From Stenotrophomonas maltophilia (GTDB lineage: Bacteria; Pseudomonadota; Gammaproteobacteria; Xanthomonadales; Xanthomonadaceae), in the NCBI RefSeq assembly GCF_002138415.1, contig NZ_CP015612.1, positions 2,582,001 to 2,646,000 of the forward strand: 64,000 nt of DNA, in the 5' to 3' direction. A program made the translations under genes and the position numbers. Below are positions 15,459 through 26,556 of this stretch, in pieces; position 1 is the first letter of the stretch; every line of letters starts with the position of its first letter. The notes beneath the pieces are model-generated. The model saw only the letters and a program-made list of their open reading frames with translations. It did no database searches and was not told the DNA's origin.

Positions 15459-17777
15459 ATGACGAAGACTTTGTTGGCCGCTGCGCTGTCGATCGCGCTC
15501 GCTCCTGCGGCCTGGGCGCAGGATGCTGCCCCGACCTCCAGCACGCCCTCCGCCACCACCCTCGATGCGGTCTCTGTGATCGGCAGCGGTGAAGCGCGCC
15601 AGGTGCAGCGCATCACCCGCGAGAACCTCGACATCCTGCCGCCGGGCACCAGCCTGCAGAAGACGCTCAACCTGCTGCCGGGCGTCAACGCGCAGTCGGC
15701 CGATGCGCTGGGCACCAACGAGCAGTCGATGACCCTCAGCCTGCGCGGCTTCAACTCCACCCGTCTCGGTTACACGCTCGACGGCGTGCCGCTGGGCGAT
15801 GGCGCGTACAACAACTACAACGGCCTGACCATCAACCGTGCGCTGATCAGCGAGAACATGGCCGGCGCCGAACTGGCGGTGGGCATCGGCAGCCTCGGTA
15901 CGCCGTCCACCAGCAACCTCGGCGGCACCATTTCCTATACCTCCGACCGCCCGGCGCAGGAACTCGGCGGCCGCGTGGTGCAGACCTTCGGCAGCGATGC
16001 CAACCGTCGCACTTTCGTGCGCGTGGACAGCGGCGAGTACAACGGTTTCTCCGGCTACGTGTCCGGCATGAATGCCGTCTCCGATCTGTGGAACGACCAG
16101 ACCGCCTACAATAAATCCACCACCAAGCAGTTCAATGCCAAGGGTGTGTGGAACTTCGGCCGTGGCCAGATCACCGGTTTCGTCGATACCTCACGCACTA
16201 CCCAGGCGGACTACTTCTACCTGTCCAAGGACGAGATGTCGCGCGGCCTGGGCTGGGACTGGGGCGGCTACGCGCCGGACTGGAACAAGGCCGTGGCCAA
16301 GGCCTACTGCAACACCGCCAGCTTCAATGCGAAGAAGTGTGACAGCAGCGGCCCGGACAAGGACGCCGATGGTGCCTTCACCGCCGGGCAGATCCTGCGC
16401 GATGACAACCTTTACTACCTGGCCGGCGACTTCTTCCTGGCCGATGGCTTCAGCCTGCGTGCCCTGGCCTACCACCACGATGACCGTGGCGAAGGCCACA
16501 ACTGGAACAGCGGCGCGTGGTCGAACAAGGGCACCGCGCAGGAGATTCCGATCATCTTCCGCAACACCATCTATACCATCGACCGCGACGGCGGCACGCT
16601 GTCCTTCGACTGGGAGCTGGGCGCGCACCGCATCGAAGGCGGCGTCTGGTACGAGCGCAACACCAGCAGCGCCGAGCGCTACCAGACCGCCGTGGACGGC
16701 CCGCGTGACCTGAGCGGCATGAACACCCTGCCCTCCGATGTGGGCGTGTTCGCCCAGCGCACCCGCTGGAAGACCCACCAGTTCTTCCTGAAGGACACCT
16801 GGCGCCTGCTCGATGATCGCCTGACCCTGGAGTTCGGCGCCAAGAGCCCGCATGCCACCTCCGATGCACAGGCACTGCCGGGCGACGCGAAGACGCCGAT
16901 CTCGCCGACCTCGAACAACCAGTTCGCCACCGGTTCGTTGAAGGCCAGCAAGAATTTCCTTCCCAGCATCGGCGCCAACTTCCGCCTGACCGAGCACCAC
17001 GAAATCTTCGCCAGCTACGCCGAGAACATCGCCATGTTCCAGGGCGGCTTCAAGCTGGGCCCGCAGGCCGTCAGCCAGGCCACCTGGAATGCACAGGGCA
17101 ACCTGAAGCCGGAAGAGTCGCGCTCGCTGGAAGCCGGCTACCGCTTCGTCACCGATACCCTGCAGGCCTCGATCGCAGCCTACAGCGTGCGCTTCGACAA
17201 CCGCCTGCTGCAGTACAACCCCTGTGATTCGCGCCAGCCGGTGGGTCCGACCTGCGGCAACCGCTTCTACAACGTAGGCGGCGTCGACAGCCGCGGCGCC
17301 GAGCTGACCGTGCTGTGGACCCCCAACGAGCACTTCAGCTGGTACACCTCGGCCTCGCTGAACCGTTCGACCTATGCTTCCAATTACGTGCAGGCCGGTG
17401 TCGAGCAGCAGATCAAGGGCAAGATCCAGACCGATACGCCCAAGCAGCTGCTGGCCACCGAGATCACCTGGCGCGACAACGGCTGGTTCGCCAGCCTGCG
17501 TGGCAAGTACACCGGCGAACGCTTCTACACCTACACCAACGACCAGGGCTTCGGCGGCTTCACCGTGTTCGACCTGGCCGGCGGCTACGACTTCGGCCAG
17601 GTCGGCTTCGCCAAGGGCATGCGCCTGTCGTTCAACGTGACCAACCTGACCAACAAGCGCTACGCCAGCAACCTGGATTCGAGCGTGTTCGCGCCCAGCG
17701 ACCCGGCCGGCAAGCTGTATGTGTTCCACGCCTCGGCACCGCGCCAGGTGTTCGGTACGATCGACCTTCGCTTCTGA
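15459..17777 (+). CDS. TonB-dependent receptor, probably phosphate-regulated
   Basis: A 772-residue outer-membrane receptor: signal peptide to about residue 22 (PAAWAQ), plug domain (about 35-160; LSLRGFNSTRLGYTLDGVPLG region) and a C-terminal beta-barrel ending in an aromatic residue (IDLRF). No STN signalling domain is present. ATG 15459 starts a clean signal peptide, while the open frame begins ten codons earlier. The next gene, 21 bases downstream, is a phytase/esterase-like protein, and a Pho-box-like sequence lies upstream. Uptake of an organic phosphate or similar compound is therefore plausible, but the substrate is unproven. Confidence 0.87.
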   Translation: MTKTLLAAALSIALAPAAWAQDAAPTSSTPSATTLDAVSVIGSGEARQVQRITRENLDILPPGTSLQKTLNLLPGVNAQSADALGTNEQSMTLSLRGFNSTRLGYTLDGVPLGDGAYNNYNGLTINRALISENMAGAELAVGIGSLGTPSTSNLGGTISYTSDRPAQELGGRVVQTFGSDANRRTFVRVDSGEYNGFSGYVSGMNAVSDLWNDQTAYNKSTTKQFNAKGVWNFGRGQITGFVDTSRTTQADYFYLSKDEMSRGLGWDWGGYAPDWNKAVAKAYCNTASFNAKKCDSSGPDKDADGAFTAGQILRDDNLYYLAGDFFLADGFSLRALAYHHDDRGEGHNWNSGAWSNKGTAQEIPIIFRNTIYTIDRDGGTLSFDWELGAHRIEGGVWYERNTSSAERYQTAVDGPRDLSGMNTLPSDVGVFAQRTRWKTHQFFLKDTWRLLDDRLTLEFGAKSPHATSDAQALPGDAKTPISPTSNNQFATGSLKASKNFLPSIGANFRLTEHHEIFASYAENIAMFQGGFKLGPQAVSQATWNAQGNLKPEESRSLEAGYRFVTDTLQASIAAYSVRFDNRLLQYNPCDSRQPVGPTCGNRFYNVGGVDSRGAELTVLWTPNEHFSWYTSASLNRSTYASNYVQAGVEQQIKGKIQTDTPKQLLATEITWRDNGWFASLRGKYTGERFYTYTNDQGFGGFTVFDLAGGYDFGQVGFAKGMRLSFNVTNLTNKRYASNLDSSVFAPSDPAGKLYVFHASAPRQVFGTIDLRF

Positions 17778-17798
17778 TCGACCACCCGGAGTCCACCC

Positions 17799-19259
17799 AT
17801 GCTCGCGACCGCCCTGCTGCTGGCCACCCTCTCCGCCAGCGGATACTCCACTCCGCATGAGGCAACGGGGGCACCACCGCGCACCCTGCAGCTGGGCGGT
17901 CGTACCTATGTGGACAAGGGCCTGGTCGCCGCCGGGCGGCTGCCGGCGGGCACGGTGGACTTCCTCGGCGACACACTGGGCTCGTTCTCGTCGCTGGCGG
18001 TGCAGCCCGGCACCTGGAAGCGCACCGCCAGCGGCTACGAAGGCGTGCTGTGGACCCTGCCCGACCGCGGCCGTAACGACCCCGAGGCCGGCGTGTTCTA
18101 CGACTACGCTGGACGCGTGGAGCGCATGCAGCTGCGCATCGACGTTACCCGGGGCAAGCCCGGTGCGCTCGGTACGCTGACGATGGTGCCGGACAAGGGC
18201 GTAGTGCTGAAGGACTTCAACGGGCAGCCGTTCACCGGCGCCGACCCGGGTGAGCACACGATCACCCAACGCGATGTGGTGCTGCCCTCGCCGGCCAGCG
18301 GCACAGGCGCGGGCAAGGTCTCGCTGGATGCCGAGTCGCTGCAGTTCACCGCCGATGGCCATTTCTACATCGGCGATGAGTACTCCGCCAACGTCTATTA
18401 CTTCGATGCGAAGGGTCAGCTTCAGGGCGTGATCGTGGCACCGCCTGCGATCCGTCCGCAACGCGATGGCAAGCCGGCCTTTGGTTCGCTGGCGCCACCG
18501 CAGAGCGGCCGCCGCAACAACCAGGGCGTGGAAGGCATGGGCCTGTCGCCCGACGGCAGCCGCCTGTTCGTCGCCCTGCAGAGCGCCACACTGCAGGACA
18601 GCGCACGGGGCAACGCGGCCGGGCGCATCAACACCCGCGTACTGGTCTACGACGTGACGGCCTCGCCAACGCCACAGCAACCGATCGGCCATTACGTGAT
18701 GGCCCTGCCCGCCTACGCCCACGACGGCAAGGGCAAGCTGGACCGCACCGCCGCGCAGAGCGAGCTGCGCGCACTGGACGACCATCGCTTCCTGCTGCTG
18801 GCCCGCGACGGCAACGGGCTGGGCAAGGACGGCGACGACCCGATCGTCTACAAGTCAGTGCTGCTGGTGGATGTGGCCAAAGCCAGCAACCTGGCGGGAA
18901 GCAACTATGAGTCCGGTACGGCCTCGGTACTGGCCGACCCGGCGGACACCGTATTGAAGAGCGGCATCGTGCCCGCACGCAGCGACGAACTGCTGAACCT
19001 GCTCGACCGCCCCCAGCTCGCACGTGCCGGGCTGGACCTGGATACGAAGCGCGGCCCGCATGCCGTACTTCTTTCGGAAAAGTGGGAAGCCATGGACGTG
19101 CTGCCGGCGCTGGACCCGCAGCACCCGAACGACGTGCTGTTGCTGATCGGCAACGACAACGACTTCATCGCCCGCCACTGCCGCATGCAAGGCCAATCCT
19201 GCGACAGCCCGTACGACAACGACAATCGCGTGCTGGTGTTCCGACTGACCCTGCCCTGA
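17799..19259 (+). CDS. Esterase-like protein of the phytase-like (beta-propeller) family
   Basis: A 486-residue exported protein (hydrophobic N-terminus of about 18 residues) with the beta-propeller pattern of the phytase-like/esterase-like domain. Recognisable blocks include SLDAESLQFTADGHFYIGDEYSANVYYFD, here split by acidic metal-binding-like residues, and NNQGVEGMGLSPDGSRLFVALQS. Proteins of this family are annotated as esterases or phytases, with few biochemical proofs. It is the second gene of the operon with the upstream TonB receptor, suggesting hydrolysis of a phosphorylated or esterified substrate before or during uptake. Confidence 0.75.
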   Translation: MLATALLLATLSASGYSTPHEATGAPPRTLQLGGRTYVDKGLVAAGRLPAGTVDFLGDTLGSFSSLAVQPGTWKRTASGYEGVLWTLPDRGRNDPEAGVFYDYAGRVERMQLRIDVTRGKPGALGTLTMVPDKGVVLKDFNGQPFTGADPGEHTITQRDVVLPSPASGTGAGKVSLDAESLQFTADGHFYIGDEYSANVYYFDAKGQLQGVIVAPPAIRPQRDGKPAFGSLAPPQSGRRNNQGVEGMGLSPDGSRLFVALQSATLQDSARGNAAGRINTRVLVYDVTASPTPQQPIGHYVMALPAYAHDGKGKLDRTAAQSELRALDDHRFLLLARDGNGLGKDGDDPIVYKSVLLVDVAKASNLAGSNYESGTASVLADPADTVLKSGIVPARSDELLNLLDRPQLARAGLDLDTKRGPHAVLLSEKWEAMDVLPALDPQHPNDVLLLIGNDNDFIARHCRMQGQSCDSPYDNDNRVLVFRLTLP

Positions 19260-19283
19260 CGAAGAACAGACGTCACGCTCTCT

Positions 19284-19343
19284 GTAGAGCCGAGCCCATG
19301 CTCGGCTGAGGCGGAAAGCAGCCGAGCATGGGCTCGGCTCTAC
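19284..19343. repeat. SMAG repeat pair between convergent genes
   Basis: GTAGAGCCGAGCCCATGCTC-type unit (19284) and its inverted copy ending CTAC (19343), between the converging phytase-like gene and entA. It probably acts as a two-way terminator. Confidence 0.85.
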
Positions 19344-19378
19344 AACCCCCGATCCATTTCATCGCAGATGGGGTGCTA

Positions 19379-20137
19379 TCACCCGCGCAGGGTGGCGCCG
19401 CCGTCCACGTACAGGTCACTCATCGCTACGTGCCCGGCCTGTTCGGAGAGCAGGAACATCACCGAGTACGCGATGTCTTCGGGGGTAGCAAGTTTGCGCA
19501 GCGGAATGCCGGCCTTGTAGGTCTCGAGGCTGCCGGCGATCACCCGCTCGGCACCGTGCTCGTCCTGCCACATGCCGGTCTGCATCGGGGTCAACGTTGA
19601 GCCGGGGGCGACGATGTTGCAGCGGATCCCCAGCGGCGCGAGTTCCAGCCCGAGGCAGCGGGTGAACATCGTGGCGGCGGCCTTGGATGCCGCGTAGGCG
19701 GCCATGCCATGCCGCGGCACGCCGGCCGCATTCGAACTGACCGTGACGATCGCACCCTGCCCGCGCGGTGACATCACCCGCGCCAGCGCACGCCCAACGT
19801 GGAACACCCCATCGGCATTGACTGCGAATACCCGGCGCCAATCGGCATCGGTAGTCCCGATCACCTCGCCCACGTGCAGGACCCCGGCCACGCTTGCGGC
19901 GAGACCGATCGGCCCAATGCTGGCTTCTACGCGATCCACCAGTGCGTCCACCGCTACGCTGTCGGTCACGTCGAGCGCAAACGCCTGCACACGCGCATCC
20001 ATTACCACGGGCGCCTCGCGATCAGTCGCCACCACGGTGCAGCCGGCCCCGGCCAACAGCCGTACCAGTGCCTCGCCGATGCCACCGGAGGCACCGGTCA
20101 CCAATGCCACGCGGCCTTCAAAGCCCGTCAACTGCAT
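19379..20137 (-). CDS. entA: 2,3-dihydro-2,3-dihydroxybenzoate dehydrogenase
   Basis: A 252-residue short-chain dehydrogenase/reductase that oxidises 2,3-dihydro-2,3-dihydroxybenzoate to 2,3-dihydroxybenzoate (DHB) with NAD. Visible motifs: Rossmann [10 protein letters not shown] near residue 14, the conserved SVAG turn, catalytic Ser-Tyr-Lys (SSNAAG, then YAASKAA) and the EntA-like C-terminal [13 protein letters not shown]. It is the last gene of the operon and overlaps entF by 10 bases, with AGGAG inside entF as ribosome-binding site. Function is supported by the complete set of DHB genes upstream. Confidence 0.93.
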   Translation of the reverse strand: MQLTGFEGRVALVTGASGGIGEALVRLLAGAGCTVVATDREAPVVMDARVQAFALDVTDSVAVDALVDRVEASIGPIGLAASVAGVLHVGEVIGTTDADWRRVFAVNADGVFHVGRALARVMSPRGQGAIVTVSSNAAGVPRHGMAAYAASKAAATMFTRCLGLELAPLGIRCNIVAPGSTLTPMQTGMWQDEHGAERVIAGSLETYKAGIPLRKLATPEDIAYSVMFLLSEQAGHVAMSDLYVDGGATLRG

Positions 20138-23100
20138 GTTGCGATCTCCTGTTGCTCATCCCAGTGGCGCAGTCGCGCCGACAACCACGGTGCCAGCTGC
20201 GCCACCGCATCGCGGCCGGTCAGCTCGGCATGCAGGAACGGCAGTTCGAGCGCCTGCACCTTGCGCGCATGAGTCCGCCACAGCGCCGACTGCAGCTGTG
20301 GACGCGCCTGATGATCCCGGCCTGCGCGCACGTGCACCAGCGTGCCGTCGAACGGTTGGTGGATGTGTTCGCGGATCAGCCGGTTGGTGCCGGTCACTGC
20401 ACGCACCACGCCATCGAGCACCACATCCGGAAGGCTGCCGAGCGCACTACCACCGCGACGCAGGAACGCCAAAATGCGTTCACGGCTGTCCAGTTCCGGA
20501 TGCGCATCCGGATCGTGGCCGGCAATCGCCAGCAGTGCCCGCAATGCGGCGATGGCATCGGGTTCCGGCTCGGCCCGCCAGCACTCGCTGGGATAGGCGT
20601 CCAGCAGCACCAGCTCGCCGACTTCGCGGCCGATCTCATGCAGCCGCACCGCCATCGCCTGGGCCAGGATGCCACCCACCGACCAACCCAGCAGGTGCAC
20701 CGGCCCCTTCGGCTGCAATGCGACCAAGCGTTGTACGTAGTCATTGGCCATTGCTTCGATGCTGGACGGCAACGGCTGCTTCGGATCCAGCGCGGGCGAC
20801 TGCAGGCCATACACCGGGCGTGCCGGCTGCAGAGCACGCGCCAGCGTCCGGTAGTTCCAGGCGATGCCACCGGCCGGGTGCAGTACGAACAACGGAGTGG
20901 GCCCGTCAGCATCAGTCGCAGCCAACGAGATCACCGGCCCCAATGCGTGGTCGGCCAGCGCCGGCGGTTCGGCAATGCGTGTCGCCAACGCGGCCACGGT
21001 GGGCTGCGCAAACAAGGCTCCCAAACCCAGATCGCAGCGCCAGCGCTGTTCGATCGCCAGCAGCAGGTGCACCGCCGACAGCGAGTCACCGCCGAGACTG
21101 AAGAAGTCCGCATCGACCGCCACTGGCGCTTCACGCCCGAGTGCCTGGGCAAACAGCACCGCCAGCTCCTGTTCCAGCGGCGTGCGCGGAGCCAATCCAG
21201 CGACATCATGCTGTGGCGGCTTCGGCAACGCGTTGCGGTCAAGCTTGCCGTTGGCGGTTACCGGCCAGTGGTCCACGCCGACAAACGCCGAGGGCACCAT
21301 GTAGTCCGGCACACGGGTTGCCAGGTGGCTGCGCAGCGTCACCGCGTTGGCAAGCGCGGTTGGTACATAGGCCACCAGCCGGGCGTCTCCTGGGGCATCC
21401 TGGCGCAGCAGCACTTCCACCCGCTCCATGCCAGGCAGTTCGCGCAGTGCCGCCTCTATCTCGCCCAGCTCGATGCGCAGGCCGCGCAGTTTTACCTGAT
21501 GGTCGCTGCGACCGAGATACTCGACCGCACCATCGCGGCGCCAACGGGCTACGTCGCCGGTGCGGTAGATACGCTCGCCCGCCCGGAACGGATCCGCAAT
21601 GAAGCGCTCGGCAGTCAGATCATCGCGACCGAGATAGCCGCGTGCCAGCTGCACCCCGCCCAGGTACAGGTCACCGGCCACGCCTACCGGCACCGGCTGC
21701 ATCCGGGAGTCCAGCACATACAAGCGGGTATTCCAGACCGGGAACCCGATCGGTACCAGCCGTGAGCGGTCATCGGCCGAAGCCGGCCAGCAGCTGACGT
21801 CCACTGCCGCTTCGGTCGGGCCATACAGGTTGTGCAGTTCGGCCTGCACGCGCCCATGGAAACGATCGCGCAGCGATGCGTCCAGCGCCTCGCCACTGGT
21901 GAATACCCGGCGCAGCTGCAGCCCTGCCGAGGCCGGTGCGGCGAGGAAGGCATCGAGCATCGACGGCACGAAATGCGCCGTGGTGATGCCATGGCCACGG
22001 ATCAAGCGCGCCAGTTCAGTGGGATCGCGGTGCGCTTCCGGCCCGGCGATCACCAGCGTGGCCCCGCAGAGCAGCGGCAGGAAGAACTCCCAGACCGAGA
22101 CGTCGAAGGTGGCCGGCGTTTTCTGCAGCACGCGGTCATCGGCGCGGATGCCATAGTGCTCGCGCATCCACAGCAGGCGGTTGACGATGGCGCGGTGTTC
22201 GATGACCACGCCCTTCGGCTCGCCGGTCGAACCGGAGGTATAGATCACATAGGCCGCATCGCTGGGCGCCGGATCGGCCCACGGCGCGGCGAAGCTCAGC
22301 GCGGTCCACTGCTCCGGCGCAAGCACTGGCACGCCGGCCATGCGCGCCGCTACGTCGGCCGCAGCCAGTACGCAGACCGGCTGCGCCGAGGCGAGGATAC
22401 GTGCCAGCCGCTCGTCAGGATGGGCAAGGTCCAGCGGAAGATAGGCCGCGCCCGCCCGCAGCACCGCCACCAGCGCGATCACCAGTTCCAGCGAGCGCGG
22501 CAATGCCACCGCCACCACACTGCCCGGGCCGACGCCCATCGCGCGCAGCTGCGCGGCAAGTGCGAAGCTACGCGCTTCCAGCGTTGCGTAGTCCAGGGTA
22601 GTGTCGCCGAACGCCAGCGCCGGCAAGTTCGGCTCCCGATCCATGCCCTGCTGCAGCAGCTCGACCAGGGTCGTCTCCGGCAGCGCGTGCGCGGTGGCAT
22701 TGAATGCCTGCAGCACCTGCTGCGCCTCCTCGGGCGTCGCCAGAGGTACGGCTGCGATATCGTCAGCCTGCAGTGCCGCCAACACGAAATGCAGCAACCG
22801 CGCCGCGTGCGCCTCGACATCCTCGCGACTGTACAGCGCGGGATTGGCCTCGATCTCCAGATCCAGCAGGTGCTGGCCGTCGCCACGGAAACCCAGCGTC
22901 AGGTCATCCACCGGCCCGGTGCACAGCACCTCCAGCGTCGCCTGCACGCCGGTCAGCGCCAGCGGCTTGTAGAACGGCTGCACATTCACCAGCGGGCCGT
23001 GCAGGCGCTGCTGCGCGCCCACCAGGCCCAGGTCCCGGCGCAGTTGCTCGCCGCGGTAGCGGCCGTGCTTGCGACCCTGGCTGAGCTGCCGGCCCAGGCC

Positions 23101-24018
23101 CCGGGTAAAGGCCTCGACGCTGCCCTCGCCGGCCGCCACGCGCAGCGGCAACACATTCATCACCATCGCCGGCACCCGCGCCGACGCGTTGCCCAGCCGC
23201 CCCATGTAGGGCACGCCCAGCACCACTTCATCGGCAGCGCTCATCCGCCGCAGGTACTCGGCCGACAACGCGGCCAGCACGTCCGGCCAGGGCTGCAGCC
23301 AACGTACCGACGCCTGCAGCAACTGCTCACGGAACGCCACATCGAGCGGCTGCACCCAGCGCAGCGCGTCGTCACTGGCAGGAAGCGTACCGGCCAGACC
23401 GACGCCCGCCGGTGCGCCCTGCATGTGCTCGCGCCACCATTGCCCGGCCTGCGTGCGACGCGGGTCGGCACGATAGGCGGCATCATCGGCCAGCACGCCC
23501 GCCAGTCCCGGCAGTGCCTCACCCGCACGACCGGCATACAAGGCGCATACGCGATCAGTGAACAGCGCCATGCCATAGCCATCGGCTGCAAGGTGATGCA
23601 CACGCAGATACCAGACCCAGCGCTGCCCACCCAGATCGAACAAGACCTGCTGGCTTATGCGGTCGCGGGTCGGATCGACCGCGCTGAGCCGGTCGGCCTG
23701 CATCAGGGCACGCGCCGCCGATGCCGGCTCGGCCTCGACGGATAGATCGCGCAGCGAAAGCAGCGGCACATGTGCCGGGTCATGCCACTGCAACGGCTGG
23801 CCATCGCCCCCCTCGGCAAACCGCAGTGCGAAAGCCTCGGTTTCAACCGCGGCCCGGTTGGCAGCCGCCATGAACGCGGCCACGTCCAGCGGGCCCTCGA
23901 TCCACACCGCGTGGGCAGTGTTGAACGACGGATTGTCCGGCGCCAGCCGCTGCGCGAACCACAGTCCGGCCTGGGCCTCGGTCAATGCCATCGGCGTGGC
24001 CAGCGCGACGGCGTTCAT
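20128..24018 (-). CDS. entF: EntF-like non-ribosomal peptide synthetase (C-A-PCP-TE)
   Basis: A 1,296-residue synthetase in the order condensation (His motif HHLAADG near residue 140), adenylation (core [12 protein letters not shown] near 593, [11 protein letters not shown]), peptidyl carrier (GGDSL serine near 978) and thioesterase (GWSVGG nucleophile near 1,112). The adenylation pocket residues I can pick out (D, V, W, H, F, S) fit the serine code of E. coli EntF, so seryl activation, DHB-serine formation and TE-catalysed release are inferred. ATG overlaps the EntB' stop (ATGA). Length is close to EntF (1,293). No MbtH-like gene is next to it. Confidence 0.92.
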   Translation of the reverse strand: MNAVALATPMALTEAQAGLWFAQRLAPDNPSFNTAHAVWIEGPLDVAAFMAAANRAAVETEAFALRFAEGGDGQPLQWHDPAHVPLLSLRDLSVEAEPASAARALMQADRLSAVDPTRDRISQQVLFDLGGQRWVWYLRVHHLAADGYGMALFTDRVCALYAGRAGEALPGLAGVLADDAAYRADPRRTQAGQWWREHMQGAPAGVGLAGTLPASDDALRWVQPLDVAFREQLLQASVRWLQPWPDVLAALSAEYLRRMSAADEVVLGVPYMGRLGNASARVPAMVMNVLPLRVAAGEGSVEAFTRGLGRQLSQGRKHGRYRGEQLRRDLGLVGAQQRLHGPLVNVQPFYKPLALTGVQATLEVLCTGPVDDLTLGFRGDGQHLLDLEIEANPALYSREDVEAHAARLLHFVLAALQADDIAAVPLATPEEAQQVLQAFNATAHALPETTLVELLQQGMDREPNLPALAFGDTTLDYATLEARSFALAAQLRAMGVGPGSVVAVALPRSLELVIALVAVLRAGAAYLPLDLAHPDERLARILASAQPVCVLAAADVAARMAGVPVLAPEQWTALSFAAPWADPAPSDAAYVIYTSGSTGEPKGVVIEHRAIVNRLLWMREHYGIRADDRVLQKTPATFDVSVWEFFLPLLCGATLVIAGPEAHRDPTELARLIRGHGITTAHFVPSMLDAFLAAPASAGLQLRRVFTSGEALDASLRDRFHGRVQAELHNLYGPTEAAVDVSCWPASADDRSRLVPIGFPVWNTRLYVLDSRMQPVPVGVAGDLYLGGVQLARGYLGRDDLTAERFIADPFRAGERIYRTGDVARWRRDGAVEYLGRSDHQVKLRGLRIELGEIEAALRELPGMERVEVLLRQDAPGDARLVAYVPTALANAVTLRSHLATRVPDYMVPSAFVGVDHWPVTANGKLDRNALPKPPQHDVAGLAPRTPLEQELAVLFAQALGREAPVAVDADFFSLGGDSLSAVHLLLAIEQRWRCDLGLGALFAQPTVAALATRIAEPPALADHALGPVISLAATDADGPTPLFVLHPAGGIAWNYRTLARALQPARPVYGLQSPALDPKQPLPSSIEAMANDYVQRLVALQPKGPVHLLGWSVGGILAQAMAVRLHEIGREVGELVLLDAYPSECWRAEPEPDAIAALRALLAIAGHDPDAHPELDSRERILAFLRRGGSALGSLPDVVLDGVVRAVTGTNRLIREHIHQPFDGTLVHVRAGRDHQARPQLQSALWRTHARKVQALELPFLHAELTGRDAVAQLAPWLSARLRHWDEQQEIATCS

Positions 24019-24272
24019 GCGTTCTGCGCGGCCTGCAGCGTCTGCACCACGTTCCACCACTGGCGCAGCGTGGTGTGTTCGGCCAACTGCGAGAACTCCA
24101 GCGGCAGGCCGGTGTTGCCCCAGGCCAGGACCAGGCCGAGCATGCGCATCGAATCCAGGTCCAGGTCGATCAGGTTGTCGTCGTCACCGATCTCGGCCGG
24201 CGTACATACCAGAACGCGCGCCACATCGGCACGCATCCGCTCCAGATCCAGCACGTCACCCGTGGCAGCCAT
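24015..24272 (-). CDS. entB': Free-standing aryl carrier protein (EntB C-terminal half)
   Basis: An 85-residue carrier protein with the phosphopantetheine site DLDSMRML near residue 40. It corresponds to the aryl carrier domain that forms the C-terminal third of E. coli EntB, here as a separate gene. EntE would load DHB on it and the EntF condensation domain would accept it. The start ATG overlaps the stop of the isochorismatase gene (ATGA), and its own stop overlaps the ATG of entF, so this is an ordered gene junction and not an accidental frameshift. A GTG one codon upstream is an alternative start. Confidence 0.88.
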   Translation of the reverse strand: MAATGDVLDLERMRADVARVLVCTPAEIGDDDNLIDLDLDSMRMLGLVLAWGNTGLPLEFSQLAEHTTLRQWWNVVQTLQAAQNA

Positions 24273-24904
24273 CACAGCACCTCCAGCAGCTGATCGGTGG
24301 TCATCGGCACCCCGCTGGTGCGTGCGATCCAGTGCAGCGCCTGATCGTGATCGGCACGCGAGAAGTCCGCCACCGCATCGGCGGCGATGAAGGCCTCGAT
24401 ATCACGCTGGAATGCCTCCACCACGGTCGCGGTGCAGCCGATATGAGCGTATACGCCGGTCACCAGCAGCTGGTCGCGGCCACGTACCCGCATCAACGTC
24501 TCCAGGTTGCTGCGCTGGAACGCGCTGTAGCGGTGCTTCACCAGCACGTGCTCACCCGGCTGCGGTGCCAGAGCCTCGATGATCGGTTCATGGTCGGCGC
24601 TGCGGCGCATGCCCGGCCCCCACAGGTCGGCCTGCAGGCCACGGTCGCGACGGTCCTGGTCACCATGCTGGGCGGTGTAGAACACCGGAATGCCGTGCGC
24701 GCGGCAATGCGCCAGCAGGCGCACGATATTGTCCACCGCCGGCCGCAGCGGCGCACTGCCAGCGTCGAAGGCGGCCAGGAAGTAGCGCTGCATGTCATGC
24801 ACCAGCAGCGCAATGCGATCACGCTGCGGGCGCCACGGGCCACGGGCCTGCGGCAGTTCGGCGGCGGTCGGCAAGGGGTAATCGGTGATACGGGGCAGCG
24901 CCAT
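24272..24904 (-). CDS. entB: Isochorismatase (EntB N-terminal half)
   Basis: A 210-residue isochorismatase that cleaves the vinyl ether of isochorismate to give 2,3-dihydro-DHB and pyruvate. Family signatures are LLVHDMQRYFL near residue 33, the VKHRYSAF lysine segment, and VTGVYAHIGCTAT, nearly as in E. coli EntB. It stops where the EntB linker to the carrier domain would begin, and the carrier is encoded by the next gene. The start overlaps the entE stop by one base (TGATG). Confidence 0.93.
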   Translation of the reverse strand: MALPRITDYPLPTAAELPQARGPWRPQRDRIALLVHDMQRYFLAAFDAGSAPLRPAVDNIVRLLAHCRAHGIPVFYTAQHGDQDRRDRGLQADLWGPGMRRSADHEPIIEALAPQPGEHVLVKHRYSAFQRSNLETLMRVRGRDQLLVTGVYAHIGCTATVVEAFQRDIEAFIAADAVADFSRADHDQALHWIARTSGVPMTTDQLLEVL

Positions 24905-26556
24905 CAGCGCGTTCCTCCTGTCTGTTGCAGATGACGCGCGCGCAGCTGCGCACGCAGTTCGCGGCGGCTGATCTTGCCAACCGCAGTGGTATCGAAGCTG
25001 TCGACGAACACGACCTGGTCGGGCACCTTGAACGCCGCCAGGCCGCGACCGCGCATCCAGGACTTCAGAGCCGGTGCCTTGAACGGCTCGCCCTGCGGAA
25101 TCACGAAGGCGCAGCTGCGCTCACCCAGATACTCATCGGGAATGGAGACCACGGCGGCGTCGAACACGCCGGGGTGCGCCAGCAGGTGATCTTCAATCTC
25201 TTCGGCGGAGATCTTCTCGCCGGCACGGTTGATGTGGTCACCCGCACGCCCCTGCACCACCAGGTAGCCTCCGGGCAGCTGCTGCACACGGTCGCCGGTG
25301 CGATAGAAGCCGTCGTCGGTGAACGAGCGCGCGTTGGCCACCGCATCGTTGTGGTAGCCACGGATGGTGTACGGGCCTCGAGTAAGCAGATGCCCCACCT
25401 CGCCCTCGGCTACCGGCTGGTCATGGTCGTCGACCACGCGCACTTCGTCGTCCGGGCTGATCGGCCGGCCCTGGCAGGCCACGATCAGTTCCTCCGGATC
25501 ATCCAGCCGCGTGTAGTTGACCAGGCCTTCGGCCATGCCGAACACCTGCTGCAGCGTGCAGCCGAGGCCGTCGATCACCCGCCGTGCGGCTTCCGGCACC
25601 AGTTTGGCGCCGCCTACCTGCAATACCTGCAGGCTGGACAGGTCGTACTTGCTGGTAGCCGCGGCCTGTGCCCACAGCAGCGCCAGCGGCGGCACCAAGC
25701 CGCAGCAGGTCACCTGTTCGCGGGCGATCAGCGGAAAGGCCGCATCCGGCCCGGGGCCGGGGCTGAGCACCACGCGGGCGCCGGCATACAGCGCGCCGAA
25801 GAAGCCGGGCGAGCTCATCGGGAAGTTGTGCGCGGCCGGCAGCGCGACCAGGTAGACGCTGTCGCGGTCGATGCCGCAGAGGTCGTTGCTGGCACGGAAC
25901 GAATAGATGTAGTCGTCGTGGGTGCGCGGAATCAGCTTGGACAGCCCGGTGCTGCCTCCGGAAATCTGCAGGAACGCCACCGACTGCGGGTCCGGATCGG
26001 CCGGCAGCTGGCTGCGATCGCCCTGCAGCGCCTCCAGCGCGATGAACTCCGCCGCATCGCCGTCGATCACCACATGTCGCACGGCCGGCACTTCGGCCTG
26101 CAGCGCCCGCGCCAGCCCGCGATGATCGAAGCCATCGTGCAGTGCGGTGGTGATGTAGGCGCTGGCTTCGGCCTTGTTGGCGAAGTGCGCCAGCTCGGTG
26201 ATGCGATGCGCCGGCAACGCGTACACCGGCACCAGCCCGGCGCGAAACAGGCCGCAGACCGTGGTGATGAATCCTGCAGTGTTACCCAGCTGAACCAGCA
26301 CGCGCTCGCCCGGTTGCAGGCCGAGCGCCAGCAGGCCCGCGCCGATGCGTCCTGCTTCGTGCCACAGCTGCGCGTAGCTCAGGCGGACATCACCGGCGAC
26401 AACCGCGATGTCGTCGGCATAGCGTTCCGCACGTTCGCGCAGAAACGCCGGGAAGGTCTCGCCACGCCAATGACCCGCCTCGCGATAGCGCGCCATCAGG
26501 TCATCAGGCCACACCTGCTGCAGTGGCAGGCGGGAGGAATCAGCAGAGGAGTTCAT
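24904..26556 (-). CDS. entE: 2,3-dihydroxybenzoate-AMP ligase
   Basis: A 550-residue stand-alone adenylating enzyme that activates DHB with ATP and transfers it to the aryl carrier protein. The core motif [17 protein letters not shown] lies near residue 197, followed by [13 protein letters not shown], the YRTGDRV hinge region and the C-terminal lysine in GKISRRELR. Length and motifs agree with EntE/DhbE/YbtE-type aryl-acid ligases. ATG overlaps the entC stop (ATGA), and the stop overlaps the entB start. Confidence 0.94.
   Translation of the reverse strand: MNSSADSSRLPLQQVWPDDLMARYREAGHWRGETFPAFLRERAERYADDIAVVAGDVRLSYAQLWHEAGRIGAGLLALGLQPGERVLVQLGNTAGFITTVCGLFRAGLVPVYALPAHRITELAHFANKAEASAYITTALHDGFDHRGLARALQAEVPAVRHVVIDGDAAEFIALEALQGDRSQLPADPDPQSVAFLQISGGSTGLSKLIPRTHDDYIYSFRASNDLCGIDRDSVYLVALPAAHNFPMSSPGFFGALYAGARVVLSPGPGPDAAFPLIAREQVTCCGLVPPLALLWAQAAATSKYDLSSLQVLQVGGAKLVPEAARRVIDGLGCTLQQVFGMAEGLVNYTRLDDPEELIVACQGRPISPDDEVRVVDDHDQPVAEGEVGHLLTRGPYTIRGYHNDAVANARSFTDDGFYRTGDRVQQLPGGYLVVQGRAGDHINRAGEKISAEEIEDHLLAHPGVFDAAVVSIPDEYLGERSCAFVIPQGEPFKAPALKSWMRGRGLAAFKVPDQVVFVDSFDTTAVGKISRRELRAQLRARHLQQTGGTR

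Noticed and set aside
16191-18785. An 864-codon open frame antisense to the TonB receptor and phytase-like genes
   Set aside because: It spans two real genes on the other strand and has low-complexity Val/Gly/His composition; a codon-bias shadow.
24262-24280. EntB interrupted by a frameshift
   Set aside because: Both halves have complete domains and an ATGA-type junction like the other genes of the operon, so they are separate genes.
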